From contig CM077116.1 of NCBI GenBank assembly GCA_039619475.1, forward strand, positions 459,605,576-459,669,575: a stretch of 64,000 nt of DNA, read 5' to 3'. The notes below the pieces were generated by a model. The model was not told the DNA's origin. It was given only the letters and a program-made list of their open reading frames with translations, and made no database searches. The position numbers were made by a program, and so were the translations under genes. Numbering within the stretch: the first letter of the stretch is position 1; each line of letters starts with the position of its first letter. Source of the stretch: Icerya purchasi (taxonomy: Eukaryota > Arthropoda > Insecta > Hemiptera > Monophlebidae). Of the stretch, positions 38,201 through 48,720 are shown one piece after another.

Positions 38201-41200
38201 TTTTACATCCCGTTATATCTAGTTCATTTGCCTTCACTCGATATAATCACAGAACTGCTTGTTTCTACGCGAATTCGTCATTTGCACTCTGTTCACGGTT
38301 CATAGGGTATAATCAACACGTGCTGAAATTTCGACAGAAAAACGGGATTTACTTTTTTAGCCGTGTTAGCGTCCCAGGCCGTATCTCCGCCGACAACGAA
38401 CATTACGACGATGCCAAAAGACCGAAAACTAATGATTTTAATTAGAGAATAATTTCTAGCTCGACATCATCGCTAGATAGCGATGCGAATCCGTATTAAT
38501 ATCAATATAATTTTGTAATTATTATAGATATTTAAATTTTCTATTTTTATATAATTGGATGGTAGAGGGAATTCTAGTTTATTTTTCCAATATTTATTAT
38601 TTATTAATTTATTACATTTTAATCTAGCTACAATTGGACATTCCCCAACTTCTACTAACATAGAACTCACTGGCGTTTATGACATGACACCGAGGCATCC
38701 TCTAATGGCTTTATTTTGCTCATCTGTTGTTGTTTTATTTTAAATACATTGATGACCAGTACCGGGGTCGTATATTTTAAATGAGACCTAATTTATCAAA
38801 TAAAATCCGGCGAGACTGGTAGATTTGTATATATACAGTACGTTTATTTATTAGTAAAGAATACTGGCAACAACAAAACATAGACGTATTTGATGGATTA
38901 GTTAATGAGTCTATAGGTAACGTTGCGTAAGTAGTGGAACGTGAAATCGGTGCTCAAATTAAACCACTTTGGTTACCATTTACCAACAATAGTATAAGTA
39001 CATTGCTTAGTGTTGAAGTCTAGCACACGTTATTACCCATCATAATCTAAAATACGAATACCAATTAGAATCGCTTCAATTCACACGAATAGTAAAATTG
39101 TGTTGTGTAAATGTACATAATTTCCGTGAGTTGAAACGAGTACAATTAAAATTCAAAACTCGCAAGACGCGTCGCGTGTTACACTATTGTATAGGAGTAT
39201 GATAGTCACGAACAACAATGAAGTCTAACATCATCATTGGATAGGCTGTTTACTATAAAATGGTCGCGGTAAAGCAAATAGAGATTTACGTATTGCACTT
39301 GCTCGTCTAGAACGTCATGAGAACGATTGAAGATGCAAGTCGTGAATTCTTACGTCTCGCTTAATCACATTCTACTGCTCTATCAACGTTCAATTGCTAG
39401 GCGCTTATTTGGACTATATAGTACGGATTTTGTTATTTCTGCGTATGAAATTTGTATAGATAACGATCAACTATGTAACATTTCTGGGTATCGTACTTTT
39501 CGCGACTAGTTCGATCCAGTGGCGTGGTCGCATTCGAGAACAACGGTTGTATACCACCCGTATTGTCAAGACGTGAGTTATTAAAATTTGATCACATAGA
39601 AGTTCAATTAAGAGAATTACCACTGCGCATAATAAAATTGGCCGTATTTGTGCTATGGAATCAATAGTTAATGGTAAATGAGTGTTATTTATGTTGGTTT
39701 ATATTTTACATAAATAATATTTAAGATTTTTTAGAGAAAAATTTAAAGGCTTATAGCACTAAAGCGGCTGCATTTAAGGGTATTCAAAAAAAAAAATGAA
39801 TACGACAAAATTCCAGTTATTCTTAGTAGTAATACAGATAAAAATTATCTCTCATTTATGCGAGATACATTTAATTTGAAAATAAAGAGATTCCAACAAC
39901 AAAAAGTAATACTTTTATCGATGGAGTTTTGTAGTTGATATATAGGTAATTTAACAATACAAGAATATATTTTGTTTTTTTCTTAACCATTTTATATTTT
40001 TCGTTTTTACTACAGTTAAAACTGAATTAAAAACGCCAGTTGCAAATTTGTATTTTTATATGTATTGTTTATTTTTTAATATTATAATTGCTTAATTTCT
40101 TTAATATTTCTCGTGAATTTATTTATTTTTTTGTCATTTGTTTAATTTTAATTAATTTGTGTAGATACGAATTATAATCATAAACAGGACTTTTCGAGGT
40201 ATGTATATGCGATTGTAAAAATATTTTAATTTAAAACTAAAGTTGCTATATTTTCATATATGTGTTTGATTGATATTGAGATCGTAATTAGAATTTTTCT
40301 GTAGAGGCGGTTTAACGTATATTTTTTTTTTTTTTTGGCCCGGCTCTAAATACCATTTGGCCAATTATACATATATATCTTAAGGAGAGTTTAATTTTAT
40401 ATTTTATTTACGAAGCTCGGCCGAACATACATTTTTATATTTATTTTGAATGAATATCCGTAATAATAGATTAGAATGTCCATATTTTTATTATAAATAA
40501 TTATTATCTAATCGTTTAATAACATCAGACAAATACAATGTTCCTTTTTCTTTTCTTTTGTGCAAGAAAATTTTCGTCAAAACGTATTTTTTTTAAATAT
40601 GATTTTTTTGTTTTAAAGCTATCAGCTTGTTTGTTCTACGTCCATCGCTTTTATAATTAACGCCAAACATTTTTAATAACGTTTTCAGTGAACATTGAAA
40701 AATAACCCCGTAACTTCTTTCCAAATTTATGGACGTCTCCTTCGATTGTTCTAAATAAATCGGATAGAAATCCTTTGCAATATAAATGATTGACAAGTGA
40801 TTTATTTTTAGTACTTCAGAAAAAGGTAACGAAAAAAATTCGGCTTTAAAAAAGAGAAACAAACGACAATCTTATACGACACTAATATTTTATAGGAGAA
40901 AATTTGAAACGTCCTTTTCTGAATTCAAATTTTGAAGCTGCGCACTAGAAAACATAATTTAAACCGTCTATCTTTATATTTAAATAAAATTCGTTTCGGT
41001 AATATTAAATTCATTTTCAATGAACCGATAAATTATTTATAAAGGGTTTCATAACAAGATTAAAAAAAAATACATATATATTTATTTTTTATATTATTCT
41101 GTCAGAATATCTTTCAAACAAAACTACGTTTATTTCATTCAAGCATGACATATACTTGAGATACGAGCATGAAACAATAAACTAATGATGTCATCGTACC

Positions 41201-44200
41201 TGATCGCATTCTAATGTCATTCGTTGCCGTAGCCGTGTCAGCAACTTCCGCCGTCTTTTTTAATCTAATTTTAAAATGGTAAATTATATAAACCAGTATC
41301 TAGTATTGTAATCATTTATACTTTGATTGTTCGCAGTTTCAACTTTTTATTCTTTTAAATGTCTTTTTCGTGTATATTGAAAAAACAAGAGGAAAGGGTT
41401 TCTAAAAAATTAAAAGTTTACAGTGCTTAAAATTAGCAAATAAACATACCATGTAAGTGTACTTGTATATAATAGTATTCAAATCAATTTCTTTTTCTCT
41501 TTCCTTCCTTTTAAATTTTCTTTCGTTTTTTTTAATAGAAGAAGAAAAAACTTCCTTAGAAAATTTACTGTGAAAACCGATTCTTTTATTGCGGATAAAT
41601 GAATTTTTTATGTAGTTGAGCAGTTTCGCGTATGCTGAAGTTTAATATAATAATGTTTTTATTGGCCTCGAATTTAACATGTACCGTCTTGACGGTCTTT
41701 GATTATTCGAATACTAACGCAGTGGTCTGAGTACAAATTAATAAAATTAAAATAAATAAAATTGAATGATTAATTAGAGGCAACATTGCTTAATTATCAG
41801 GCAAAAGAAAAATAAATCCTAAATCGCTGCGAGAAGGTTTTTGAGATAGAATAAAATTTAATTTTCAACAATATCGTTTTGTCAAAAACATCGTTTATTG
41901 CGAAATTGGTTTTTATTTTTGTGGTTAATGCGGTTGATTGTTTAATTCAGCTGTTTCTTGACGTATAATTCTGTGCAAGGCGTTGAGTTTAATGTATTAA
42001 TTTTAGGCTTTTTTAAAATGATTTCGACAATATCATACCTGTTTCTCTTAATCAATTCTTTTTTCAAACTTTTTGATTACTATATTCTTTTAAAAAAAAG
42101 GTATACACAATTTATTTCATAAAAAAGTTTTAAATAGTGTAAGTTTTTTGGATTATTGAAGAAGCTCTTGCTTTAATAGTACATCAGAACAGTCACTTTG
42201 AAATTGAACTAGACATATACAGCAAGTTGAAATGGTTTTATTTTTTATGCATTGTATTTTTAAATTATTCAATTCAAAAATGCTTACGATAAACATGCGT
42301 TTTACATTTGCCACTTTTTAAGTTTATTTGGCGTCAACAAGCATTAATTATTTTCGATATTATTTGTAATATAATTGTAAATAATCTGATGTGTTCCATA
42401 GTGGAATTATAATCATTTTAGAATTTGCATGAATACAAATTTTTTTAATGAATGAAATGAATTTTTGAACTACTTCTCTGAATGAAAACAAAAATAAAGT
42501 AAATGCCGATTGATGGTAGACAAAGAAGAATGTAATGTAAAAACATCATACTTACGCAGAATGAAATTTCTGCTCGCTAAATTGCTTCTAAACTTAGACA
42601 TTATTTTTTTGCTAGCGACACGTATAAGGTATAATGATATCGCGTCTGCTAAAGAAAAATGTGTAACCTATTTTGATCATATTTAACAGTGTTAATTGTA
42701 AGCTTATTTTTAATGTCAAAAAAAATATTAAATGTTATTTAGGTTGATCAGTAATATTTTTCAAAAAGCAAAAAAAAAAAAGTTGCTCATACAGTTCATT
42801 GATTAAATATTAAATTTAATAAAAATGTTAATCAGATTTTATTCTAGTATCGAAAAATATTTGATATTTTACTTAATATTAAGGCTAAAAAGATTGTTTT
42901 TTTTTTTTGAATGACCGTGACTAAATCAATAAATAGAATATAAATTAATAAAAAATGTAACATTACGAGAGTTTGTTTTATTGCTGTCATCACCGTCTGT
43001 GTCAATTGCAAAAAAGAACTATGTTTAAGACAGATAAACACAATGGTCTGTAGGCTTACCAGTAGTCTCGTTAAAAGTTGCAGACTAGTCTGGCTTCAGA
43101 TCGATTGTATTTGTTTCCTTTATCTGTAAAATGAGACTGAATAGCTTTGCATTATTAAATCCAATGGCCAACTGACAACTGGTCACGATCGTTCGGTCAC
43201 TTTTCATAGCTACCATTCATCACAAACAAAAAAGTGATCGTAAGTGTCAATACTGAATAACCGATAGCGTAATAAACAGTTCAGCACTAGCGGAATTGTG
43301 CAGAGTCTTAAATGAGACATGGCAGGCGGATTTTTTTAATATTTTCTGTACATTTTTTAATGTATTATAAGGGCAGAATGAGTAACTCTGCATTCTAATT
43401 AGTTTATACTTTAGTTGACAAGTGTTAATTATTTTAAATATTTTAAATGAAATTATTATATTTTTTTTATATATTAAAACTCGGTTATGTTTTATTATGT
43501 TTGAAAAATAATTTTATCGAATAATATCGTGATAGTGTAAGTGTATTTTAATAGTACTTTTACAGCAAAGCACTGTTAAAATTATTGCTTTAGGTACGAA
43601 TAATGTTTTTCTTTTTGTTAAAAGGCAAAACCAGTACAAGATTTTAATACATTTTCAGTTTATAGTCTTTCAAAGACAATATTAAAGCTAAGTAAGGACA
43701 GAAAGTTATGAAGTGATCAGAATTCCATTGGTTTTGAAGAAGGGGAAGTGGTGATAGAGAGTTTTAAAAATTTCGGATTGAAGTAACAGGAATTTGAAGT
43801 AGAGAATTGTATCTAATTTAACTATGTACCGAATGAATACAATATTTTTATTTCGGATTTATACAATTTGTAAAGGTTAAATTTTCAAACTTAATAATGT
43901 GATAAATCCTTGGAATCCAAGCTTATTTGTAAATTGGAAAAAATCAGTTTAGCAAATTATTTATGCTAAAGTATGTGTTGAACATAGCAAACTACTTGAA
44001 GTGTAACTTTTTTTTTTGTATATTAGAATTGCAGAAAACATACAGCATAAGAAAACTGATTTGGTACCCGCAAGAAGCATCTATAATGATGTAGCCGCAG
44101 TCGCTGAATTCTTTGAAGAATACATGAAAGGTTCAAATGCTTTATTAAAGGCTTCCAAAAACTCTGCGCTTTCTAATAAAGTAATGGACACCATTAACAG

Positions 44201-44261
44201 TCGCGAACCAGAAATTATTATAAATAATATATGGAATACGATCCAGATTGAAAAATATTAA
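28557..44261 (+). CDS. Gene B: tandem paralogue of gene A (6 exons, about 254 aa)
   Basis: The spliced CDS is 28557-28563, 28661-28746, 29105-29354, 35456-35556, 36675-36768 and 44035-44261 (765 nt, in frame throughout). An in-frame TGA at 28536-28538 precedes the ATG. Exon 3 keeps the gene A pattern: C77-x6-C84-x3-C88-x15-H104-x3-H108, ending EKHIRRHFQKL. The C-terminus keeps FFEEYM (205-210) and IWNTI (245-249). The middle is shorter than in gene A (exon 4 has 101 nt against 278) and no counterpart of the 40-nt exon was found, so one small exon may be missing from my model. Function is unknown, as for gene A. Its two large introns (6.1 and 7.3 kb) have collected Helitron and piggyBac relics. 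The terminal exon could instead begin at 44026 if an extra exon exists. Confidence 0.7.
28661..28746 (+). CDS. Gene B exon 2
   Basis: Acceptor TTTTATTGCAG; donor GAG|GTCTTG (weak beyond GT). 86 nt like gene A exon 2. Encodes HWQKVIHNITDHAVLYEPA, aligned with the gene A IRNIKEYAELFELE. Confidence 0.7.
29105..29354 (+). CDS. Gene B exon 3 (Cys/His module)
   Basis: Acceptor TTATACAG, donor GATGAAG|GTACAT. 250 nt. Contains SKCRFAGDNCKYAC and KHIRRHFQKLDE. Confidence 0.82.
30614..30710 (+). repeat. Direct repeat, left copy
   Basis: Matches 32296-32371: shared blocks 'ttttgaagt(g/a)aaact', 'gcgcggta(a/g)ggaaaaat' and 'cg(c)gttaaac(a/g)taaggt'. The two copies bracket the Helitron nest, so they are either one older repeat split by the insertion or two copies. 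Confidence 0.55.
30881..31018 (+). repeat. CTGT/CTAT microsatellite
   Basis: About 138 bp of (CTGT)n interrupted by CTAT units, anchored between the fixed Helitron 5' block and 'gttaccttttcacgc'. A shorter copy is at 31765-31795. Confidence 0.9.
31317..31413 (-). repeat. Inverted copy of the Helitron 3' end, left arm
   Basis: About 97 bp forming an inverted repeat with 32094-32192: 'aattattatttcaagtaagc' here equals the complement of the right arm, and both outer ends read CTAG. It suggests two elements joined in opposite orientation. Confidence 0.75.
32094..32192 (+). repeat. Helitron 3' end, right arm of inverted repeat
   Basis: Complement of 31317-31413 with about 80% identity by eye, ending in CTAG before a TA microsatellite (32193-32221). 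Confidence 0.75.
33308..33342. repeat. Short inverted repeat left of the piggyBac relic
   Basis: 'aggaccctaa' and 'ttagggtcct' face each other around a 13-nt loop. It could be a subterminal hairpin of the element; no TTAA-flanked terminus can be fixed. Confidence 0.45.
33480..34014 (+). pseudogene. piggyBac-like transposase, C-terminal relic
   Basis: From about 33567 a frame reads TKGGTDTFNQMYHEYTTARK, the block after the catalytic core of piggyBac-type DDE transposases. It continues through RRWP-like PQRWP, a MLDQGSINAAIIY segment and FMKSLVRDLIQPQFEKRRQ. It ends in a Cys-rich domain with C-x2-C, C-x2-C and C-x4-H pairs (RCQFCPRKL, VTCSNCSAPDCEEHSW), stopping at 34014. The ATG at 33601 is internal. 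Upstream the frame is broken and the N-terminal two thirds are absent. It lies in gene B intron 3. Confidence 0.85.
34020..35455. other. Remainder of gene B intron 3
   Basis: AT-rich. At 34440-34480 the motif 'agcgtggggt..caaaaa.tccc.cagtgttgt' repeats the one at 33408-33440 in the same orientation. This could mark the two sides of the piggyBac element. Nothing else is recognised. Confidence 0.4.
35456..35556 (+). CDS. Gene B exon 4
   Basis: Acceptor AATACGCAG, donor GATGTG|GTAATT. Encodes DTIVQLPTGPLMLQNAVPS, matching the start of gene A exon 4. Confidence 0.65.
36675..36768 (+). CDS. Gene B exon 5
   Basis: Acceptor TTGAACAG, donor GAAA|GTGAGT; phase 0 in and phase 1 out, as in gene A exon 5. 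Encodes DSLQITKNSKSLQRIKPKS, Ser/Lys-rich. Confidence 0.6.
37390..38450 (+). pseudogene. Decayed Helitron Rep-like N-terminal coding relic
   Basis: Fragments in shifting plus-strand frames follow the order of insect Helitron proteins. KKKRVAAERAKKYRLKTK (about 37885) resembles the basic Helitron start. EFSKRFISNQFGCLLDM (about 37996) and STASQKSLSILVNKFLEES follow. LVHLPSLDIITELLVSTRI then LHSVHGS (about 38215-38310) resembles the block ahead of the Rep motifs. Many stops occur. It lies in gene B intron 5, same orientation as the gene. Confidence 0.5.
38830..39670 (+). pseudogene. Degraded coding segment, possibly a Pif1-like helicase tail
   Basis: A run NIDVFDGLVNESIGNVA (about 38878) fits the Pif1/Helitron helicase box '(R)NID..GLVNGT.G.V'. 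It is followed by EIGAQIKPLWLPFTNN and, after a frameshift, KRVQLKFKTRKTRRVLHYC (39138-39195). NGRGKANRDLRIALARLERH (39259-39318) and RRLFGLYSTDFVISAYEIC (39399-39455) follow, and I cannot place them. CpG is higher than around it. It may be the continuation of the relic at 37390-38450 or a different element. Confidence 0.35.
39680..44020. other. Remainder of gene B intron 5
   Basis: AT-rich; a minus-strand open frame at 40593-40862 (89 aa) has no recognised domain. No other coding or repeat signal is convincing. Confidence 0.5.
44035..44261 (+). CDS. Gene B exon 6 (terminal)
   Basis: T-rich tract then ATTGCAG acceptor (a second AG lies at 44024-44025). Encodes VAAVAEFFEEYM and ends NNIWNTIQIEKY, then TAA. 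AATAAA follows at 44541-44546. Confidence 0.7.
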
Positions 44262-44540
44262 ATTATAGAAAATATTTTTGTATAAGCTTTTTTATTTGTT
44301 AAATAGTATTTTCATTCGATATTACATGTAATTTAAAGTATTATAAGTTCATCAATTTTACGAGATATTTTAAATTAAAGGAAAAAATTCTACGTTTATT
44401 GGAAATAATTTTTAAATTAACATGTTCAATAGTAATTATTTGTAATTTTAAAAAATATGCTAAATCTATTTTGAAATTATTTACTTGATGGATTTATTTC
44501 GTTGTTTTTTTAATGTTCTTTCTCTTATGTAAATATATCA

Positions 44541-44546
44541 AATAAA
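44541..44546 (+). terminator. Candidate poly(A) signal of gene B
   Basis: AATAAA about 280 nt after the gene B stop and just before the Helitron that begins near 44651. Confidence 0.4.
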
Positions 44547-44690
44547 TCTTTCATCAAATCTGTATTGAGTTATAGAATTATTTTTAAAAGCCCATTGTCA
44601 TTTTGCCGAGGTTTTCGAAAATGATTTTGATCGTTTAATATATGTGTATCTATATAATAAAGCGCCAAGGAAATAAATAGACGAAGAATC

Positions 44691-45200
44691 AAAAAAAAGT
44701 CTTGAGACCGTTCTATGACACTTAGAAAGCAATTTTTTTTTTTTAATCGACAGCTCCAGGTCAGTGGCTTTTAGGAAAATTATAGAGGGTCCAAAATGTT
44801 TATCCCTTGGAGTTCAAAACGAGCAATGAATCAAATTTTTCTCCCACCATAGACGAAAATAAGACAAAAGACTAAAAATGAAAAAAAAAACCTGAGCCCG
44901 TTCTATGGCACTTAAAAAGCTATTTTTTTTTTTAATCCACAACTTCAAGTCAATAGCTTTTAGGAAAATTATAAAAGGTTCAAAATTTTCATACCTTGAG
45001 GCTCAAAACGAGCGATGTATAAAATTTTTCTACGAAAATAGAAGAAAATAAGACAAAGACCAAAAATTACAAAAAAGTCCTAAGGCCATTCTATGGCATT
45101 TAGGAAGTTAATTTTTTTTTTAATCGACAGCTCCAGGTCAGTGACTTTTAGGAAAATTATAGAGGGTCCAAAATTTTCATACCTTGGGGCTCAAAACAAA
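44691..45200 (+). repeat. Three tandem 190-bp repeats inside the Helitron
   Basis: Units begin near 44691, 44881 and 45069; 'ttctatggcact', 'tcgacagctccaggtcag' and 'ttttaggaaaattata' recur in each. Spacing is 190 and 188 bp. The third unit is partial. A fourth partial unit is in the neighbouring short Helitron (about 46493-46560). Confidence 0.85.
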
Positions 45201-45473
45201 AAGGGAATAGATCAGCGCTAATTTAATAAGATCATTACCAATCACATGAAAACGCGGTACTACTGTATTTACCTATGCAGTACCGCGCTTCCACCCACCC
45301 AACAACCGTTACTGGCTTTTCGTTCATCGTGTAGTACTCATAGTGGACAAAGACGAAACATCTTTTGTTAACGATCCTTCTTTTGTTTCCTCTATGGTGT
45401 ATTATTGGTGTATTTTTACATTTGAAAAACGACGTTGTAATTTTTAAGTTGTGATAGGCACAAGACTGAAGAA

Positions 45474-46360
45474 ATGAGCAAACTAACGTATTTGCAATTC
45501 TACGAACAGTATCGTGATAGTGGAAAGAGAAATATAGAGACTGGTCGCAATCGTTTTATAAAAGGGGTTCGAGAAGTATGTGTTTTTCGAAAGTGGTCCC
45601 AGTTACCCAAAATTTTTATTAGAAATTGGTGAAGGAAAAATGCCAGAGACTTTGTATGGCGAAGAAAATGGAATCCTATTAAATTTTCCCGATTTAAAAA
45701 TGTTTACTTCACTTGATGAAATGATTGATCACATTTATCTCGCTGATGTTCTTTCAAATTTTTCTAAAATGCCTAAAAGATATATTTTATCACCAACGAA
45801 TAAATATATAAATCAAATAAACAAATTGGTAATAAGAAGAAAATTTCAGGAGATGAAATAAATTTATATAGGTCTGATACAACTCTGATTGATGAAAAAG
45901 AAACAAATGGAGATTCCACATATTTATGTACTAAAATTTTAAACAAAATGTCAGACCCAGGAGTTCCAGATCACAAAATTACTATAAAAATTGAAGCGAT
46001 TTGTATCCTCATTAGAAATTTGAATTTCGAAGAAGGTCTGATGAATGGAACAAAAGTCGTCATTAAATCTGTTAAAGGTTTCATAATTGAAGTATTTCGT
46101 CCGGAAAATGAATGTAAGACGTTTCTAATTCCTAGGATCAGTTTCAAATTTATAGCTGGCGACACTGACATTTAGATTTTAAGAAGGCAGTTTTCTATCA
46201 AGTTAGCCTATGCCATGACCATTAACAAAGCTCCGGGTGAAACATTGGATTTCGCCGCTGTTGATTTGAGGGATAATGTCTTCACTCATGGGCAATTGTA
46301 TGTTGCCTTGAGTCGAGTGAGAACATCGAAAAATATATGCATTTTGAGCCTTGGTCACGA
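45474..46360 (+). pseudogene. Helitron Pif1-like helicase, C-terminal part, frame-broken
   Basis: Four frames in order: MSKLTYLQFYEQYRDSGKRN from 45474; FLLEIGEGKMPETLYGEENG to RYILSPTNKYINQINKLVI (45580-45861); then SDPGVPDHKITIKIEAICIL and RNLNFEEGLMNGTKVVI (45948-46175); then FSIKLAYAMTINKAPGETLD and HGQLYVALSRVRTSKNICIL (46190-46360). The last is the helicase motif VI region (usual form TINKAQGQTLD..HGQLYVALSR). Stops and shifts between pieces mean no full enzyme is made. Rep and helicase motifs I-IV are absent. Confidence 0.88.
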
Positions 46361-46443
46361 CGAAACTCTCACAAAACGGGGGTTTGGGGGCGGGTCCGGG
46401 TGGGGGGTTAGGCCGCGAAGCGGCCAGGGGGAAAGCCCCCTAG

Positions 46444-46615
46444 TATATAATAAAGCGCCAAGGAAATAAATAGACGCGAAATCAAAAAAAAATTCCTGAG
46501 ACCGTTCTATGGTACTTAGAAGGCTAATTTTTTTGTAAATCGACAGCTCTACATCAGCAAAACGGGGGTTTTGGGGGCGGATCCGCGGGGGATTGGGCCG
46601 CGCAAAGCCCTCTAG
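46444..46615 (+). mobile_element. Short non-autonomous Helitron, head-to-tail with the previous one
   Basis: Begins directly after the CTAG of the first element with the same 'tatataataaagcgccaagg' end. It has one partial 190-bp unit and ends in 'gggccgcgcaaagccctctag' before T. It is 172 bp long and keeps only the two ends. Confidence 0.8.
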
Positions 46616-47990
46616 TATTATTTAAATTCGTATCTATCAAGTGAGATATAAGATTTTTTTTAATATACTTTTCTTCTTCTTCAGTCTTTCTTTCAATCAA
46701 TCCACGTTTGAATTCGAGCTCCCTTTTATTTCTCAATTTTTTCTGATTTTGTGTCGCTTTGGACACTAGTCTGTCTTGTATTTCGTATCTCATTTTCCTA
46801 CCGTTTTTTTTTTTTTTTTGGCCATCCTGTGACATTTTTACTTTTGACCTTGTATAGAGTTATTTCGATGATTTATTTATTTTCTTTACTTCGACATATA
46901 TGGTTTGCCTATTTTCATCTAACTGATTTAGCGGCTTGCACTCTTGCGCTTCGTATTCGCTTCATTACGAACCTATCCTTACGCGTATTTCCAAACATCA
47001 CACGTTTCATCATTTTGTGTGTCGTGGTTACTCTATTATAGAAGTTTTTAATTAACCATGTCTCGCTGGCGTGGAACACGTTATGGCAGTATTTCCGAAT
47101 ATATCATTTAAATAAGCTGACCAAGATGATTATATTCTTCGATGTTTTCATGAAATGAAACTCTATTGTTTGGCGTGTTTTTTTCCCCTCTGAACTCTTA
47201 TTTTGTAAAATGTTCTAGTGACTATTTCTCCGTAATATTTTAAATAATTTGAAATTGTTCAATTGTATGGGCAAAGAGAACGCATTGTATTTTAATGTAA
47301 GTATATATGATGTACATAATTTTGATGAGGAACTTTAAACTAATTAAATAAAGAATAAAAATTTAATAAGAGTAAAATATATACGTTTGAATATGTAAGG
47401 GAATAAATAAAAATTAATTTCTAAAATTACAAATTCTAAAGTAAAGATTCGATGTAATAATGAATTTAATTATTAGTATTCTGATATAATGCCGTTTTAA
47501 AAGTTTCTTGTTTTTATCAGGCAGATTTTTATTTTCTAGTAATAATTTTGATGCTACACTTATATGCTCCGTGTAATGTAATTTTAGAAACTGCGAAAAA
47601 AGTTGCCTACCAAACAGCAAATCTGCTGTTTATTATGAAATGCTTTAAATTATAAACATGTAAATGATAGAAATTTATATATTTTAATGTATTATCTGAT
47701 GAACGAAAGTAGACAGATTTAAAATGTAGATAGAGAAATGGATGCTCCAGATATGTTGGACATTTAAACTGATGAACGCTTCATTTGTGACAGAGATTGA
47801 ATATTGTGATCGACTAAATACACACATGCACGCATTGCGTACTATAGTATTTCGCCCTTATCGCAAGACTTGAAACGGTAGCTAGAGAAACTAGTAACCG
47901 CCAACAAAATTTTGAATGATAGTAGTGCTTCTCAAATCATGGGCAATTTAAAGCAGACACATTAAAATAGTTTTGCGATGCGTTTATTAA
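46616..47990. other. Intergenic, no gene
   Basis: AT-rich. Two overlapping open frames (46554-46835 minus and 46751-47041 plus) have no recognised domain; the minus one starts in sequence flanking the Helitron end. Confidence 0.4.
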
Positions 47991-47994
47991 AGAA

Positions 47995-48720
47995 AAAATT
48001 ACTTCACGAATATTACGAAAAAATATTCCTGTAGGATTCTACGAGGTTTAAGTGTAGTCCTACGTAAGTACAAGTTCCCTTCGAAATATCGTCCTTTTTA
48101 CCTAGTCATTTTTGTCAACGGATAATCCAATTTTCGAAACTCTTAATGAACCGTGCTCTCAGGATGTTTCGAAGAGTTTGTTTCGCCGCCATTTGAATTT
48201 CTCCGATTGGAACCATTGTAATTCAGGGCTAACTTTATTTAAGGGAAGAATAATCAAAAAATCACACGGTGCCCTGCCGGCAAAGTAAGCCGGTGAGATA
48301 GAACTGTAAGTTGAACTGATATAGGTACTTTTGGATGAAAATGGTTGAGTGGCTGGGTGCATTATCGTGATGGAGATACCAACCATCTCTCTATTTTTCA
48401 GGTTTCATTCTCCAAACATTTTCACAATTTTCTGAGAACATCGCTGTAATACACAGCATTACAACTAGTTTTTTCGTTATCAAAAAAACAAAAAAGTGAG
48501 CAAGGATTTCACTTGCGAACGTTGCATTCGTTCGGTTTACCGAACTTTTGTTTCAGAGTCATATCTGCGGACCCATGTATCATCGTTTGTGATGATTTTC
48601 CACAAAAATGCAGGTTCGTGTTTACACCTTTTCAACAATCCCGTTAAATTTTAAGACTGCATTCTTCTTCTAGTTATCTATGGGACGAAATGAGTGGTTA
48701 CTGTGAAAAGTCGTTTTGCA
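47995..48720 (-). pseudogene. mariner-like transposase relic
   Basis: The minus strand reads, with frameshifts, WYLHHDNAPSHST (about 48378-48340), the catalytic-Asp block of mariner transposases. RAPCDFLIILPLNK follows, fitting the third catalytic motif 'APCDFFLFP.LK'. Then come FKWRRNKLFET and RFIKSFENWIIR, the C-terminal region. The N-terminal DNA-binding part is not clearly readable. Multiple stops show it is dead. It lies 3' of RGP1, same strand. Confidence 0.75.

Larger units (their letters stand above)
44651..46443 (+). mobile_element. Helitron with helicase relic (first of two in tandem)
   Basis: Left end 'tatataataaagcgccaagg' at 44651. Right end has a perfect hairpin GGCCGC-GAA-GCGGCC (46411-46425), then GGGGG-aaag-CCCCC and CTAG (46440-46443) followed by T. 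Between them lie three 190-bp internal repeats (44691-45200), an inverted repeat 'gcggtact / agtaccgc' near 45253-45288, and broken Pif1-type helicase frames. The terminal structure and coding content agree with an insect Helitron. Confidence 0.82.

Noticed and set aside
44691..45200. CRISPR-like array of 190-bp spacing
   Set aside because: The whole units are similar, not short repeats with unique spacers; they are tandem repeats inside a Helitron.
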